Part shown: positions 53,848-63,425 of the stretch, piece by piece
Numbering within the stretch: position 1 is the first letter of the stretch
Layout of the letters: every line of letters starts with the position of its first letter
Assembly (NCBI RefSeq): GCF_017603825.1
Contig: NZ_CP072014.1
Coordinates: 2,852,001-2,916,000, forward strand
DNA: 64,000 nucleotides
Direction: 5' to 3'
DNA from: Arthrobacter crystallopoietes
Lineage (GTDB): Bacteria > Actinomycetota > Actinomycetes > Actinomycetales > Micrococcaceae
Made by a program: the position numbers and the translations under genes
Notes under the pieces: model-generated
What the model was told of the DNA's origin: nothing
The model's input: the letters and a program-made list of their open reading frames with translations, nothing else
Database searches by the model: none

Positions 53848-55248
53848 ATGGCATCGACGCTGAAGGTTCCCCAGACTAAGCCAAAGCCCAAGAAGGACAA
53901 GACGCACTTTCTCTACATCGCGGTTATCGTAGCTGTTGTGCTCGGTGCTGTGATCGGGTTGGTCGCCCCTGACTTCGCCCAGTCGCTCAAGCCCATCGGC
54001 ACCGCGTTCATCGGGTTGATCAAGATGATGATCGCCCCGGTCATCTTCTGCACCATTGTGCTCGGCGTCGGTTCGATCGCCAAAGCCGCCACGGTCGGCA
54101 AGGTCGGCGGCATGGCGTTGGGCTACTTCATGCTCATGTCTACCTTTGCCTTGGGCCTCGGCTTGGTCGTCGGCAACGTGATCCACCCGGGCGAGGGCCT
54201 GGACATTTCGGGCACCGGCTACGAGGTGGAAGCCGCTGAGAGCCACGGCACCGTTGACTTCCTGCTAGGGATCATCCCCACGACACTGCTGTCGTCGCTG
54301 ACGGCGGGCAACATCCTGCAGACCCTGTTCGTCGCGCTGATCGTCGGTTTCGCGCTGCAGAAGATGGGCCCGGCAGGCAAGCCGATCCTGCGCGGCATCG
54401 GACACATCCAGACGCTCGTGTTCCGCATCCTCATCATGGTCATGTGGCTGGCTCCCATCGGCGCTTTCGGTGCCATTGCAGCAGTCGTCGGCGCCACCGG
54501 CGTCCAGGCCATTATCAGCATGGCCACCCTCATGATCGGCTTCTACATCACCTGTATCCTCTTCATAGCCGTAGTACTGGGCCTGATCCTGAAGCTGTGC
54601 ACCGGGGTCAATATCTTCAAGCTGATGAAGTACCTCGGCCGCGAGTACCTGCTGATCTTCTCCACTTCGTCCTCCGAGGCCGCGCTGCCCCGCCTGATTG
54701 CAAAGATGGAACACCTCGGCGTTTCCAAGCCCGTGGTCGGGGTGACGGTTCCGACCGGCTACTCCTTCAACCTGGACGGCACCGCCATCTACCTGACCAT
54801 GGCAGCGCTCTTTGTCGCCACGGCTATGGGCAAGCCGCTTGAGCTCGGCGAGCAGATCTCGCTGCTGGTCTTCATGATCATCGCTTCCAAGGGTGCTGCC
54901 GGTGTCACCGGTGCCGGCCTGGCCACGCTGGCCGGCGGTCTGCAGAGCCACCGGCCGGACCTGGTTGACGGCGTGGGTCTCATCGTCGGCATCGACCGCT
55001 TTATGTCCGAAGCCCGCGCCCTGACCAACTTCACCGGTAACGCCGTGGCCACCGTGCTGATCGGCACCTGGACCAGGGAAATCGACCGCCCCCGGGTGGA
55101 CGAGGTCCTGGACGGGCGGCTTCCCTTCGACGAAGAGACCATGAACGCCGGCCACGCGTCGGAAGAAATCGTCGAGGATCTTCGGGAGCCCGTCCGCGAG
55201 GCCGCGGCACCGGCACGCGACTCAGAACTGGCGACCTCCCGCCAGTAG
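53848..55248 (+). CDS. C4-dicarboxylate:cation symporter, DctA type
   Basis: A 466-residue membrane transporter of the DAACS family, importing succinate, fumarate or malate with protons or sodium. About eight membrane helices and the two re-entrant loops are indicated by STSSSEAALPRL and the conserved GYSFNLDGTAIYL, plus FTGNAVATVLIG near the substrate site. The hydrophilic tail of about 50 residues is Arg/Glu/Ala-rich. ATG with AAAAGGAG upstream. Position beside a CitA/CitB pair implies induction by external dicarboxylates; succinate is also a product of the neighbouring methylcitrate cycle. Confidence 0.92.
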   Translation: MASTLKVPQTKPKPKKDKTHFLYIAVIVAVVLGAVIGLVAPDFAQSLKPIGTAFIGLIKMMIAPVIFCTIVLGVGSIAKAATVGKVGGMALGYFMLMSTFALGLGLVVGNVIHPGEGLDISGTGYEVEAAESHGTVDFLLGIIPTTLLSSLTAGNILQTLFVALIVGFALQKMGPAGKPILRGIGHIQTLVFRILIMVMWLAPIGAFGAIAAVVGATGVQAIISMATLMIGFYITCILFIAVVLGLILKLCTGVNIFKLMKYLGREYLLIFSTSSSEAALPRLIAKMEHLGVSKPVVGVTVPTGYSFNLDGTAIYLTMAALFVATAMGKPLELGEQISLLVFMIIASKGAAGVTGAGLATLAGGLQSHRPDLVDGVGLIVGIDRFMSEARALTNFTGNAVATVLIGTWTREIDRPRVDEVLDGRLPFDEETMNAGHASEEIVEDLREPVREAAAPARDSELATSRQ

Positions 55249-55279
55249 CAGTCCCACGAACCCGCGAACCTGGGTTCCA

Positions 55280-55324
55280 CACCGACGGCGGTACGTGCCT
55301 TCCCGGCGCGTGCCGCCGTCGGTG
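55280..55324 (+). terminator. symporter gene terminator
   Basis: CACCGACGGCGG (55280-55291) pairs with CCGCCGTCGGTG (55313-55324), extended inward by four more pairs including one G-U. The GACGGCGG arm repeats that of the pheST and arginine terminators. Confidence 0.85.
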
Positions 55325-55510
55325 TTTCGTCGTCCGTCTCTGGCGATCCAGGCAATTGTCACAAGGGTTGGGAAGTGTAAACCTTAGACCTCTACTTGAA
55401 GCTAAAGGCTCGCCGGTGACGCTTGGCATATTCGGGAAATGACAGCATCGTGACTGTAACCTTGTCTGGAAGAAGAACAGCCGCGAAACGATGGAAGCTG
55501 GGATAGATAC

Positions 55511-56398
55511 GTGAGTAGCGAACAGGGTTCGACGACTCTGCAGGAAGCGGAAGACGCGGTCATGGGCCCCACCGGCCGGCCGCTCACTGAATTTCCCGAG
55601 CCACCCGTGCTGACCTCACACGGACCAGCCCGGATCATCGCCATGGTCAACCAGAAGGGCGGCGTCGGCAAGACCACGTCGACCATCAATCTGGGCGCCG
55701 CGCTGGCCGAGGCCGGGCGGCGTGTCCTGCTGGTGGATTTCGATCCCCAAGGAGCCCTTTCCGCCGGGCTGGGTACTAACCCGCACGAGTTGGACCTCAC
55801 CGTCTATAACGTGTTGATGGACCGCAAGGCCGATATCCAGGAGGCCATCCAGAGCACGGACTTCGAAAACATTGATCTCTTGCCGGCCAACATCGACCTT
55901 TCCGCGGCGGAAGTCCAGTTGGTCAACGAGGTCGCCCGCGAACAGGTGCTGGACCGGGCGCTGCGTAAGGTCGAAGACGATTACGACGTGATCCTGATCG
56001 ACTGCCAGCCCTCGCTGGGCCTGCTCACCGTCAACGCCCTGACCGCCGCCCATGGCGTGATCATCCCGCTGATCTGCGAGTTTTTCGCCCTGCGGGCCGT
56101 GGCACTGCTGGTGGAAACCATCGAGAAGGTCCAGGACCGGCTGAACCCGCGCCTGCAGATCGACGGCGTGCTCGCCACTATGTACGACGCCCGCACCCTG
56201 CACAGCCGCGAGGTCATCGGCCGGCTGCTCGAAGCTTTCGGCGACAAGGTCTTCGAGACCGTCATCAAGCGCACGATCAAATTTGCCGACGCCACGGTGG
56301 CCGCGGAGCCGATCACCAGTTATGCCGGCAACCACGCGGGGGCCGGTGCCTACCGCCAGCTGGCCAGGGAGCTGATCGCCCGCGGCGGCGCACCCTGA
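55511..56398 (+). CDS. ParA family ATPase
   Basis: A 295-residue MinD/ParA-type ATPase with the deviant Walker A KGGVGKTT (49-56), LLVDFDPQGALSAGLG and Walker B-like VILIDCQPSLGLLTVNAL. No ParB gene follows; instead scpA and scpB do, as in M. tuberculosis (Rv1708-Rv1710). It therefore probably assists chromosome condensation or positioning and is not the origin-linked ParA. The first 38 residues are an extension rich in Ser, Glu and Pro. GTG start; its stop overlaps the scpA ATG by one base. Confidence 0.9.
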   Translation: MSSEQGSTTLQEAEDAVMGPTGRPLTEFPEPPVLTSHGPARIIAMVNQKGGVGKTTSTINLGAALAEAGRRVLLVDFDPQGALSAGLGTNPHELDLTVYNVLMDRKADIQEAIQSTDFENIDLLPANIDLSAAEVQLVNEVAREQVLDRALRKVEDDYDVILIDCQPSLGLLTVNALTAAHGVIIPLICEFFALRAVALLVETIEKVQDRLNPRLQIDGVLATMYDARTLHSREVIGRLLEAFGDKVFETVIKRTIKFADATVAAEPITSYAGNHAGAGAYRQLARELIARGGAP

Positions 56399-57318
56399 TG
56401 ACTGACGCGGGACCGGCGGCGGAGACGCTGGCGGCACCGCGGGCCGAGGGCCGTCCCGGTTTCGAAGTACGGTTGGACAATTTCAGCGGCCCCTTCGACC
56501 TGCTGCTGGGCCTGATCTCCAAACATGAGATGGATATCACCGAGGTCGCACTGGCCCGGGTCACGGACGAGTTCATTTCCTACACCCGTCGCCTGCAGGA
56601 GTCCGGCCAGGACTGGGCGCTGGACGAAGCCAGCGAATTCCTCGTTATCGCCGCGACCTTGTTGGATCTCAAGGCGGCACGGTTGCTGCCCACTGGCGAA
56701 GTGGAGGACGACGAGGACATCGCCCTGCTCGAAGCCAGGGACCTGCTCTTTGCCCGCCTGCTGCAGTACAAGGCGTTCAAGCAGATTGCCGCGCTGATGG
56801 GACGCTGGCTGGAGGAAGAAGCTGCCCGCTACCCGCGCCAAGTCAGTCTGGAGCCGCAGTTCGCGGCGCTGCTGCCGGAGCTAATCTGGCGGACTTCGCT
56901 GGCGGACTTCGCCAAACTGGCGGGCAAGGCGCTGGAGCCGAAAGCACCAAAGCCCACGGAGGTGGGGCTGGCGCACCTGCATGCTCCGGCCGTCAGTGTG
57001 AAGGAGCAGGCGGCGATCATCGCGGACCGGCTCCAAGACGCCGGGCCGCTGTCCTTCCGGGCGCTGACCGCGGATGCTGCCGACACCACGGTGGTGGTCG
57101 CCCGCTTCCTGGCCCTGCTGGAAATGTTCCGCGACGCAGTCATCGCCTTTGACCAGGCGTCGCCGCTGGGGGATCTGACGGTGCGTTGGACCGGACCCGA
57201 CAGGGACTGGAGTACCGAACGGCTTAGCGAGGAATACGAAGATGTGCCGGCGCCCGGGTCCGTCCCCGGGGACGGACCCGTTCCCGCCGCGGCCGGAAAG
57301 GAAGGGCAGGATGACTGA
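56398..57318 (+). CDS. scpA: segregation and condensation protein A
   Basis: Kleisin subunit that bridges the SMC heads in the condensin complex. The 306 residues have the N-terminal SMC-neck-binding segment (EVRLDNFSGPFDLLLGLISK, EMDITEVALARVTDEFISY), a middle region DEASEFLVIAATLLDLKAAR, and a C-terminal winged helix (TTVVVARFLALLEMFRDAVI). The final 35 residues are Pro/Gly-rich and overlap the scpB start by eight bases. Confidence 0.95.
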   Translation: MTDAGPAAETLAAPRAEGRPGFEVRLDNFSGPFDLLLGLISKHEMDITEVALARVTDEFISYTRRLQESGQDWALDEASEFLVIAATLLDLKAARLLPTGEVEDDEDIALLEARDLLFARLLQYKAFKQIAALMGRWLEEEAARYPRQVSLEPQFAALLPELIWRTSLADFAKLAGKALEPKAPKPTEVGLAHLHAPAVSVKEQAAIIADRLQDAGPLSFRALTADAADTTVVVARFLALLEMFRDAVIAFDQASPLGDLTVRWTGPDRDWSTERLSEEYEDVPAPGSVPGDGPVPAAAGKEGQDD

Positions 57319-57943
57319 CAGAGCCGATGCCGCGCCGTTGGCCGCGGAAGAATCCGGCGCGGATCTGCAGTCCCTCCCCGGCGGCCCCCGAGCTGCCCTC
57401 GAAGCGGTACTGATGGTCATCGATGAGCCGGCCACCGACGTCGAACTGGCCACCGCCCTGGGTCTGCCAATTGCCGAAGTCCGGACGCTGCTGGTGCAGC
57501 TCCAAAGGGATTACGACGGCGCGGGCTCTCCGGACGGTTCACCCCGGGGATTCGAACTGCGCAGCATTGCCGGCGGCTGGCGGATCTTCTCGCGCAGTGA
57601 TTTTGCCGACATCGTATCCGGCTTCATCCTGGAGGGACAGACTGCCCGTTTGACCCAGGCCGCGTTGGAGACGCTGGCCGTGATTGCCTACCGCCAGCCG
57701 GTGTCCAGGGCGCGGGTTTCGGCCATCCGCGGCGTGAATGTGGACTCGGTGGTGCGGACCCTCGTCCAGCGTGGTCTGATTGAGGATGCGGGCACGGATC
57801 CGGAGACAGGAGGCCTCCTGTACAAGACCACCTCGTATTTTCTGGAAAGATTGGGTATAGGAAATGTTTCCGAGCTGCCCAAACTGGCACCGCATCTGCC
57901 GGGGCTGGAAAATTTGGCAGACATCGACGACTCCGATATCTAA
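57311..57943 (+). CDS. scpB: segregation and condensation protein B
   Basis: Partner of ScpA in the SMC condensin complex. The 210-residue protein holds two winged-helix domains: PRAALEAVLMVIDEPATDVE with LATALGL, and LTQAALETLAVIAYRQPVSR followed by GVNVDSVVRTLVQRGLIE, the best conserved part of the family. The ATG at 57311 lies inside the end of scpA (ATGACTGA) after AAGGAAGGGCAGG, so translation is coupled. Confidence 0.95.
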   Translation: MTDRADAAPLAAEESGADLQSLPGGPRAALEAVLMVIDEPATDVELATALGLPIAEVRTLLVQLQRDYDGAGSPDGSPRGFELRSIAGGWRIFSRSDFADIVSGFILEGQTARLTQAALETLAVIAYRQPVSRARVSAIRGVNVDSVVRTLVQRGLIEDAGTDPETGGLLYKTTSYFLERLGIGNVSELPKLAPHLPGLENLADIDDSDI

Positions 57944-57974
57944 GACTGACTCTCGCTAGTTCTAAGGACAGACC

Positions 57975-59087
57975 ATGACACAGGCGCCCCGATCCGGTTC
58001 CGGCCGCAACAACCCACGCGGCGGCGGCAAGGGCCCCCGGCAGTCAGGCAAACCCGGTGGCGGTTTCTCCGGCGGCGCCGGCAAGGGCCGCTCCGGGAAG
58101 TCCTTCGGCAAGCCGCAGGACGGGCCCCAGGCCGGCAAACCGCGCCCGGGCCAGTCCGCCGGCGCCAAGCCGGGTTCAGCCGCAGGCCGCAAGCCCGGCG
58201 CCTCTGCGGGTCGGAAGCCCGGCCCCAACGCCGCGTCCGCCGGGCCGCGCGCCTACGGCAAGGAGCGTTTCGGCCAGAACCTCGGTCCGGTAAATAACCG
58301 CCCGAAGAAGGCCAAGACGCCCAGAACCGGGCACGGCGAGACCTCCGATCAGCATGATCCGCAGGGCGTGCGGCTGCAGAAGGTGCTCGCCGGTGCCGGC
58401 GTTGCCTCGCGCCGTGTCTGCGAAGACATGATCGAAGCCGGCCGCGTGGAAGTCGACGGCGTTGTCGTCACCGAGCTCGGCGTGCGTGTAGACCCCGCCA
58501 CGGCCGTGATCCACGTGGACGGCATGCGGATCCAGACCGACGAGTCGCTGGTGTACTTCGTCTTCAACAAGCCCAAGGGCGTTGTCTCGACCATGGAGGA
58601 TCCGGAAGGCCGCCCCTGTGTCAGTGATTACCTGAAGAAGAACAAGGACCAGCGCCTGTTCCATGTGGGCCGGCTGGACCAGGCCACCGAGGGTCTGCTG
58701 CTGCTGACCAACGACGGCGAACTGGCCAACCGCCTGACGCACCCGTCCTACGAGGTGCCCAAGACCTACTTGGTCCAGGTACGCGGCCCGATGGCGCACG
58801 GCATCGGCGCGCAGATGAAGGACGGCATCGAGCTCGAGGACGGCGTGGCCAAGGTGGATTCCTTCCGCTTGGTGGATTCGACCCCGGGGCACGTTCTGGT
58901 GGAGGTTGTGCTGCACTCGGGCAAGAACAGGATTGTGCGCCGGCTTTTCGACGCCGTCGGACATCCGGTGGTGCGGCTGGTCCGCACCCAGGTGGGTCCG
59001 ATCAGGCTGAACGACCAGCGGCAGGGCACTATCCGCGCCTTGGGCAGGACGGAAATCGGTCACCTGCTGGCAACGGTAGGGATGTAA
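57975..59087 (+). CDS. RluB-type 23S rRNA pseudouridine synthase with disordered N-terminus
   Basis: Converts a uridine of 23S rRNA to pseudouridine (RluB family; the E. coli enzyme acts at U2605). Residues 1-130 are disordered and rich in Gly, Lys, Pro, Ser and Arg (GGGKGPRQSGKPGGGFSGG). Then come an S4 domain (VRLQKVLAGAGVASRRVCED) and the catalytic domain with Asp235 in GRLDQATEGLLLLTNDG. The end GTIRALGRTEIGHLLATVG is ordinary. ATG after AAGGA; 31 bases after scpB. Corresponds to M. tuberculosis Rv1711. Confidence 0.93.
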   Translation: MTQAPRSGSGRNNPRGGGKGPRQSGKPGGGFSGGAGKGRSGKSFGKPQDGPQAGKPRPGQSAGAKPGSAAGRKPGASAGRKPGPNAASAGPRAYGKERFGQNLGPVNNRPKKAKTPRTGHGETSDQHDPQGVRLQKVLAGAGVASRRVCEDMIEAGRVEVDGVVVTELGVRVDPATAVIHVDGMRIQTDESLVYFVFNKPKGVVSTMEDPEGRPCVSDYLKKNKDQRLFHVGRLDQATEGLLLLTNDGELANRLTHPSYEVPKTYLVQVRGPMAHGIGAQMKDGIELEDGVAKVDSFRLVDSTPGHVLVEVVLHSGKNRIVRRLFDAVGHPVVRLVRTQVGPIRLNDQRQGTIRALGRTEIGHLLATVGM

Positions 59088-59090
59088 AGC

Positions 59091-60209
59091 TTGAATCCTG
59101 CACACCTACAGGCCACCCATCTCTCGGGTCCGGTTCTGGTTATCGGCACCGGTCTGCTCGGCGCCAGCATCGGACTCGGTCTGCGCGCCCGCTCCGTCGA
59201 CGTCGTCCTCTCGGATCCCTCGCCCTCGGCACAGGCCGTCGCCCAGGATATCGGAGCCGGACGGGCTCTGGACCCGGGGGAGGAGTTGTCCCCGCAGCTT
59301 GTCGTCGTGGCGTCCCCTCCGGACGTGACCGCCCGGGTGGTTTCGCAGGCGTTGCGGGACTATCCGTCCGCCGTCGTTGTTGATATTGCCAGCGTCAAGG
59401 CCTCCGTACTCACCGAACTGCAGCAGGACCCGGCACTTGGAGTTGCGGATCTGGCGCGCTATATCGGCACGCATCCGATGGCGGGACGGGAGAAGTCCGG
59501 CCCGGTGGCGGCCCGCGGCGAACTGTTCACCTCCATGCCGTGGGTGCTGTGCCCCAACGAGCAGACCAGCGCCGCTGCCTTGAAGACGGCGCAGGCGCTG
59601 GCCATTGACCTCGGGGCAGTGGTCTCGAAGATGTCCGTGGATGAACATGATGCCTCGGTGGCCCTGATCTCCCACCTGCCGCAGGTGATGTCCTCGTTGC
59701 TGGCCAGCCGGCTGCAGGACACCGAGCCGCATGCCCTCTCCCTTGCGGGGCAGGGGCTGCGCGATGTCACCCGCATCGCCGCCAGCGACCCTGCCCTCTG
59801 GGTGCAGATCCTGGGCGCCAACGCAGCGAAGCTGGTTCAGATCCTCTACGGCGTTCGTGAGGACCTGAACCGGCTGATCGGCACCCTGGAGCATCCGGAG
59901 GCTGCCGGTGCGCGGCTGGATCTCGCGCAGCTGATCAGCGAAGGCAACGCGGGCCAGGCCCGGATCCCGGGCAAGCACGGCGCGCCGCCGCAGTCGTTCG
60001 CCTGGCTGACCGTGCTGGTGGATGACCGGCCCGGGCAGATTGCACAGCTGCTGACTGAGATCGGCGAGGTGGGCATCAACCTGGAGGATCTGCGGCTGGA
60101 CCACTCCTCTGGACAGGACGTGGGTATGGTGGAAATTTCCGTCCTGCCCAGCAGACGGCAGGAATTGATTGACTACTTGGATTCGCACGGATGGAAGGTA
60201 CTGCAATGA
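59091..60209 (+). CDS. tyrA: prephenate dehydrogenase
   Basis: Oxidatively decarboxylates prephenate to 4-hydroxyphenylpyruvate on the way to tyrosine. The 372 residues have an NAD-binding Rossmann motif VLVIGTGLLGASIGLGLRAR (15-34), the catalytic histidine segment IGTHPMAGREKSGP, and SVDEHDASVALISHLPQ. A C-terminal ACT domain (about 300-372, VDDRPGQIAQLLTEIGEVGI) suggests feedback control by tyrosine. TTG start at 59091, three bases after rluB, with TAGGGATG ahead; no better codon is available. The stop overlaps cmk as ATGA. Confidence 0.93.
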   Translation: MNPAHLQATHLSGPVLVIGTGLLGASIGLGLRARSVDVVLSDPSPSAQAVAQDIGAGRALDPGEELSPQLVVVASPPDVTARVVSQALRDYPSAVVVDIASVKASVLTELQQDPALGVADLARYIGTHPMAGREKSGPVAARGELFTSMPWVLCPNEQTSAAALKTAQALAIDLGAVVSKMSVDEHDASVALISHLPQVMSSLLASRLQDTEPHALSLAGQGLRDVTRIAASDPALWVQILGANAAKLVQILYGVREDLNRLIGTLEHPEAAGARLDLAQLISEGNAGQARIPGKHGAPPQSFAWLTVLVDDRPGQIAQLLTEIGEVGINLEDLRLDHSSGQDVGMVEISVLPSRRQELIDYLDSHGWKVLQ

Positions 60210-60910
60210 GCTCGGCAGCTACGGATATGAGGCACTACCGGCTGGGGAAACCACTGGTGGTGGCCATCGACGGGCCGTCCGGTTCGGGCAAATCCAGCGT
60301 CAGCAGGGAAACCGCCCGCCGGCTGCATGCGGCGTACCTGGACACGGGCGCTATGTACCGCGCGGTCACCTGGCATTGTCTGGATACCGGTGTGGACCTG
60401 CAGGAAGCGGCTTCCGTCGAGAAGGCCAGCCGCGAAGTGGACTTGAAGATCAGCACGGATCCCGACCACGAACTGGTCAGCGTAGGTGGCACTGATGTGA
60501 CCTTGGCCATCCGTGAGCCCAGCATCTCCTCGGCGGTCAGCGCGGTGGCCACCACCCTGGGCGCCCGGGCCGAGCTCATCCGCCGCCAGCAGCAGATCAT
60601 CGCGGACTCAGGAAGGCGGATCGTTGCCGAAGGCCGCGACATCACCACCGTGGTGGCCCCGGACGCCGAGGCCCGCATCCTGCTCACCGCCAGCGAAGAA
60701 GCCCGGCTGCGCCGCCGCGGTATCCAACTTGGCGGAACCCAGAGCGATGCGCAGCTGCAGGAGCAGGTCCTGACCCGGGACGCAAAGGATTCAACAGTGG
60801 TCAACTTCCACGAGGCCGCCGACGGCGTTTTCACCGTGGATTCCTCCGACCTGGACTTCGAGGAAACTGTCGAGGCCGTTCTCGCTGCAGTCCGCAGCGC
60901 TGCGCACTGA
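60206..60910 (+). CDS. cmk: cytidylate kinase
   Basis: Phosphorylates CMP and dCMP. The 234-residue protein has the P-loop GPSGSGKS (23-30), [13 protein letters not shown] that holds the nucleotide, and [12 protein letters not shown]. Together with pyrG it supports CTP metabolism, though the two are 17 kb apart. ATG overlaps the tyrA stop (ATGA). The order rluB-tyrA-cmk-der differs from M. tuberculosis only by the presence of tyrA. Confidence 0.95.
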   Translation: MSSAATDMRHYRLGKPLVVAIDGPSGSGKSSVSRETARRLHAAYLDTGAMYRAVTWHCLDTGVDLQEAASVEKASREVDLKISTDPDHELVSVGGTDVTLAIREPSISSAVSAVATTLGARAELIRRQQQIIADSGRRIVAEGRDITTVVAPDAEARILLTASEEARLRRRGIQLGGTQSDAQLQEQVLTRDAKDSTVVNFHEAADGVFTVDSSDLDFEETVEAVLAAVRSAAH

Positions 60911-61034
60911 CCTACACGAAAACCGGCCCTCGGCCGCCCTGTGGCTATACAGCGTCACGGTTGAATCCGCCAGCGTGTTTCAATGGACACTGCGGCAGAA
61001 CCGATCTACATGCATTAACAGAAGGACAGCGACC

Positions 61035-62591
61035 ATGAGCGCCACACAATCCGGCAACGGGCCCACCGGAGACGGATACACCGGCAGCGAGTACGAGCCC
61101 GCCGGCGAAGACAACATCGCCGAGCGTCTCGAGGAAATCGACGACGCCGAGGCTGAGCAGCGCGCGCAGTCCCTGCGCGCCGGCTTGGCGGACTATGAGC
61201 TGGACGAAGAGGACGCCGCTCTTCTGGCCGGAATGGACCAGGACTTCGACGAGGATGCGCCAAAACACTTAGATCCCGTCCTCGCCATCCTCGGCCGTCC
61301 CAATGTGGGCAAATCCACCCTGGTCAACCGCATTCTGGGCCGCCGCGAGGCCGTCGTGGAGGACACCCCCGGCGTGACCCGCGACCGGGTGACCTACGCC
61401 GCGCACTGGAGCGGCCGCAATTTCACCCTCGTGGACACCGGCGGCTGGGAGCACGATGCCAAGGGCATCCATGCCCGGGTGGCGGAACAGGCCGAGATCG
61501 CCGCCGACATGGCCGACGCCGTGCTGCTGGTCGTGGACGCCAACGTCGGCGCAACGGCAACGGATGAGTCCGTGGTCCGCATGCTCCGGCGCAAGAAGAA
61601 GCCCGTCATCCTGGTCGCCAACAAGGTGGACGACATGGCCCAGGAAGCCGATGCCTCCACTTTGTGGGGACTGGGCTTCGGGGAACCGTACCCGGTATCG
61701 GCACTGCACGGCCGCGGGACCGCCGACATGCTCGATGCCGTCATGGAGGTCCTGCCCGAGTATTCCGCCTACGGGGGACTGGAACGCAGCGGAGGGCCGC
61801 GCCGCGTGGCCCTGATCGGCCGGCCGAACGTCGGCAAGTCTTCGTTGCTGAACAAGCTGGCCGGCAGCGAACGCGTTGTGGTGGACCCGCTGGCCGGAAC
61901 CACGCGCGACCCGGTGGATGAAATGATCGAGCTCGGCGGACGGACCTGGCGGTTCGTGGACACCGCGGGCATCAGGCGCCGCGTCCACATGCAGCAAGGT
62001 GCGGACTTCTACGCCTCGCTGCGGACGCAGTCCGCGTTGGAGAAGGCGGAGGTCGCCGTCGTTCTTCTGGCGGTGGACGAGGTGCTCAGCGAGCAGGACG
62101 TACGCATCCTGCAGCTGGCCATCGACTCAGGCCGGGCCTTGGTGCTGGCGTTCAACAAATGGGATTTGCTCGACGACGAACGACGACGCTACCTGGAACG
62201 CGAAATCGAGCAGGACCTGGCCCACGTAGACTGGGCGCCGCGCGTCAATATCTCCGCCAAGACCGGATGGCACAAGGACCGCTTGGTGCCAGCCCTCGAC
62301 ACGGCCCTGGAATCGTGGGACAGGCGCATCCCTACCGGACGGCTCAATGCGTTCCTCGGCGAGCTGGTGGCCGCCCACCCGCACCCTGTGCGCGGCGGCA
62401 AGCAACCCCGGATCCTCTTCGGTACCCAGGCATCGAGCCGCCCGCCGAAGTTTGTGCTGTTCACCACTGGGTTCCTGGATCCCGGATACCGCCGCTTCAT
62501 CACCCGCCGCCTGCGCGAGACGTTTGGCTTCGAAGGCACGCCCATCGACGTCGCCATGCGTGTGCGCGAAAAGCGCAGCCGCCAGCGTTAA
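61035..62591 (+). CDS. der: ribosome-associated GTPase Der (EngA)
   Basis: Double GTPase needed for 50S ribosome assembly. The 518 residues start with an 80-residue acidic extension ([32 protein letters not shown]), followed by G domain 1 (GRPNVGKST, 87-95; DTPGVTRDR), G domain 2 (GRPNVGKSS, 262-270; [12 protein letters not shown]) and a C-terminal KH-like domain. The acidic extension is common in actinobacterial forms. The ATG at 61035 has GAAGGA eight bases upstream. A 124-base gap after cmk suggests its own promoter. Confidence 0.95.
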   Translation: MSATQSGNGPTGDGYTGSEYEPAGEDNIAERLEEIDDAEAEQRAQSLRAGLADYELDEEDAALLAGMDQDFDEDAPKHLDPVLAILGRPNVGKSTLVNRILGRREAVVEDTPGVTRDRVTYAAHWSGRNFTLVDTGGWEHDAKGIHARVAEQAEIAADMADAVLLVVDANVGATATDESVVRMLRRKKKPVILVANKVDDMAQEADASTLWGLGFGEPYPVSALHGRGTADMLDAVMEVLPEYSAYGGLERSGGPRRVALIGRPNVGKSSLLNKLAGSERVVVDPLAGTTRDPVDEMIELGGRTWRFVDTAGIRRRVHMQQGADFYASLRTQSALEKAEVAVVLLAVDEVLSEQDVRILQLAIDSGRALVLAFNKWDLLDDERRRYLEREIEQDLAHVDWAPRVNISAKTGWHKDRLVPALDTALESWDRRIPTGRLNAFLGELVAAHPHPVRGGKQPRILFGTQASSRPPKFVLFTTGFLDPGYRRFITRRLRETFGFEGTPIDVAMRVREKRSRQR

Positions 62592-62679
62592 GTAACGCGG
62601 GGCACGGGTGGTAATCGCCGGCCAAAATATGCTGTAAGGTATTTGAGGTAGTTCAGCCGGGCAGGCCCCGGCAGGACAA

Positions 62680-62753
<74 letters not shown>

Positions 62754-62761
62754 CAGCAGGT

Positions 62762-62798
62762 AAAAGTCCCGGTGATCGTTGATCACCGGGACTTTTTT
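62762..62798 (+). terminator. tRNA-Pro terminator
   Basis: AAAAGTCCCGGTGATC (62762-62777) and GATCACCGGGACTTTT (62781-62796) form a 16-bp stem with a 3-base loop, ending in six T. This is the most canonical intrinsic terminator in the window. Confidence 0.92.
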
Positions 62799-62882
62799 CA
62801 TGCGTGCGCAGGCTCGCGTGGTGAGCGGCGGTGCGTGCCGACATGTGTCGCCGCTGGCTGTCGGAGGGTGAATTTCTGTGCC

Positions 62883-62888
62883 TATACT
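62883..62888 (+). promoter_or_regulatory. possible -10 element for gcvH
   Basis: TATACT at 62883-62888 would start transcription near 62895, giving a leader of about 60 bases. No clear -35 or glycine riboswitch fold is seen in 62800-62957. Confidence 0.4.
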
Positions 62889-62957
62889 TTCAGCTGTGGC
62901 CCGTTGCCGTCGGCAACACCGGCCCAGAAGATCCAGCGGCGCAAGAGAGGCATTTAC

Positions 62958-63344
62958 ATGAGCAACGTTCCAGCAGACCTTCACTACACCGCCGAACACG
63001 AGTGGGTGACCGCTGCAGGCACCGAGGGAGTTGTCCGTATCGGCATCACGGACTTTGCCCAGGACGCACTCGGCGACGTCGTCTACGTGCAGATTCCGGA
63101 AACCGGAACCACCATCACCGCCAACGACGTTGTGGGCGAGGTCGAATCCACTAAGAGCGTCAGCGACATTTACGCACCGGTCACCGGTGAAGTAGTGGCA
63201 TCCAATGATGCGCTGGAATCGGATCCGGCTCTGATCAACTCAGATCCCTATGGTGAAGGTTGGCTGATGGAAATACGGCTCGCTGATGCTTCGGCAACCG
63301 AATCACTGCTCAGTGCTTCGGAGTACGAACAGCAGGTAGGCTAG
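62958..63344 (+). CDS. gcvH: glycine cleavage system H protein
   Basis: Lipoyl carrier that shuttles the aminomethyl group between the P and T proteins. The 128-residue protein has the lipoylated lysine Lys66 in VGEVESTKSVSDIYAP and a full-length biotinyl/lipoyl fold. gcvP and gcvT are not in the window; gcvH is followed by garA and a MerR gene, as in M. tuberculosis (Rv1826-Rv1828). AAGAGAGG precedes the ATG. Confidence 0.95.
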   Translation: MSNVPADLHYTAEHEWVTAAGTEGVVRIGITDFAQDALGDVVYVQIPETGTTITANDVVGEVESTKSVSDIYAPVTGEVVASNDALESDPALINSDPYGEGWLMEIRLADASATESLLSASEYEQQVG

Positions 63345-63370
63345 AGCTACCGGTACCGTAGTTTTTTGAA

Positions 63371-63406
63371 CGGTCAACCGGTCACCGACCGGTTGACCGC
63401 TATTTT
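63371..63406 (+). terminator. hairpin terminator between gcvH and garA
   Basis: CGGTCAACCGGTC (63371-63383) and GACCGGTTGACCG (63387-63399) form a perfect 13-bp stem with a 3-base loop, followed by CTATTTTTG. It ends only 20 bases before the garA start codon, so garA needs its own promoter or read-through; TATTTT at 63401-63406 could double as a -10. Confidence 0.8.
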
Positions 63407-63425
63407 TGCAGGGGAGGACGATTTA

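Noticed and set aside
62800-62957. Glycine riboswitch upstream of gcvH
   Set aside because: The region is short and shows no tandem aptamer; actinobacterial gcvH next to garA is not usually riboswitch-controlled.
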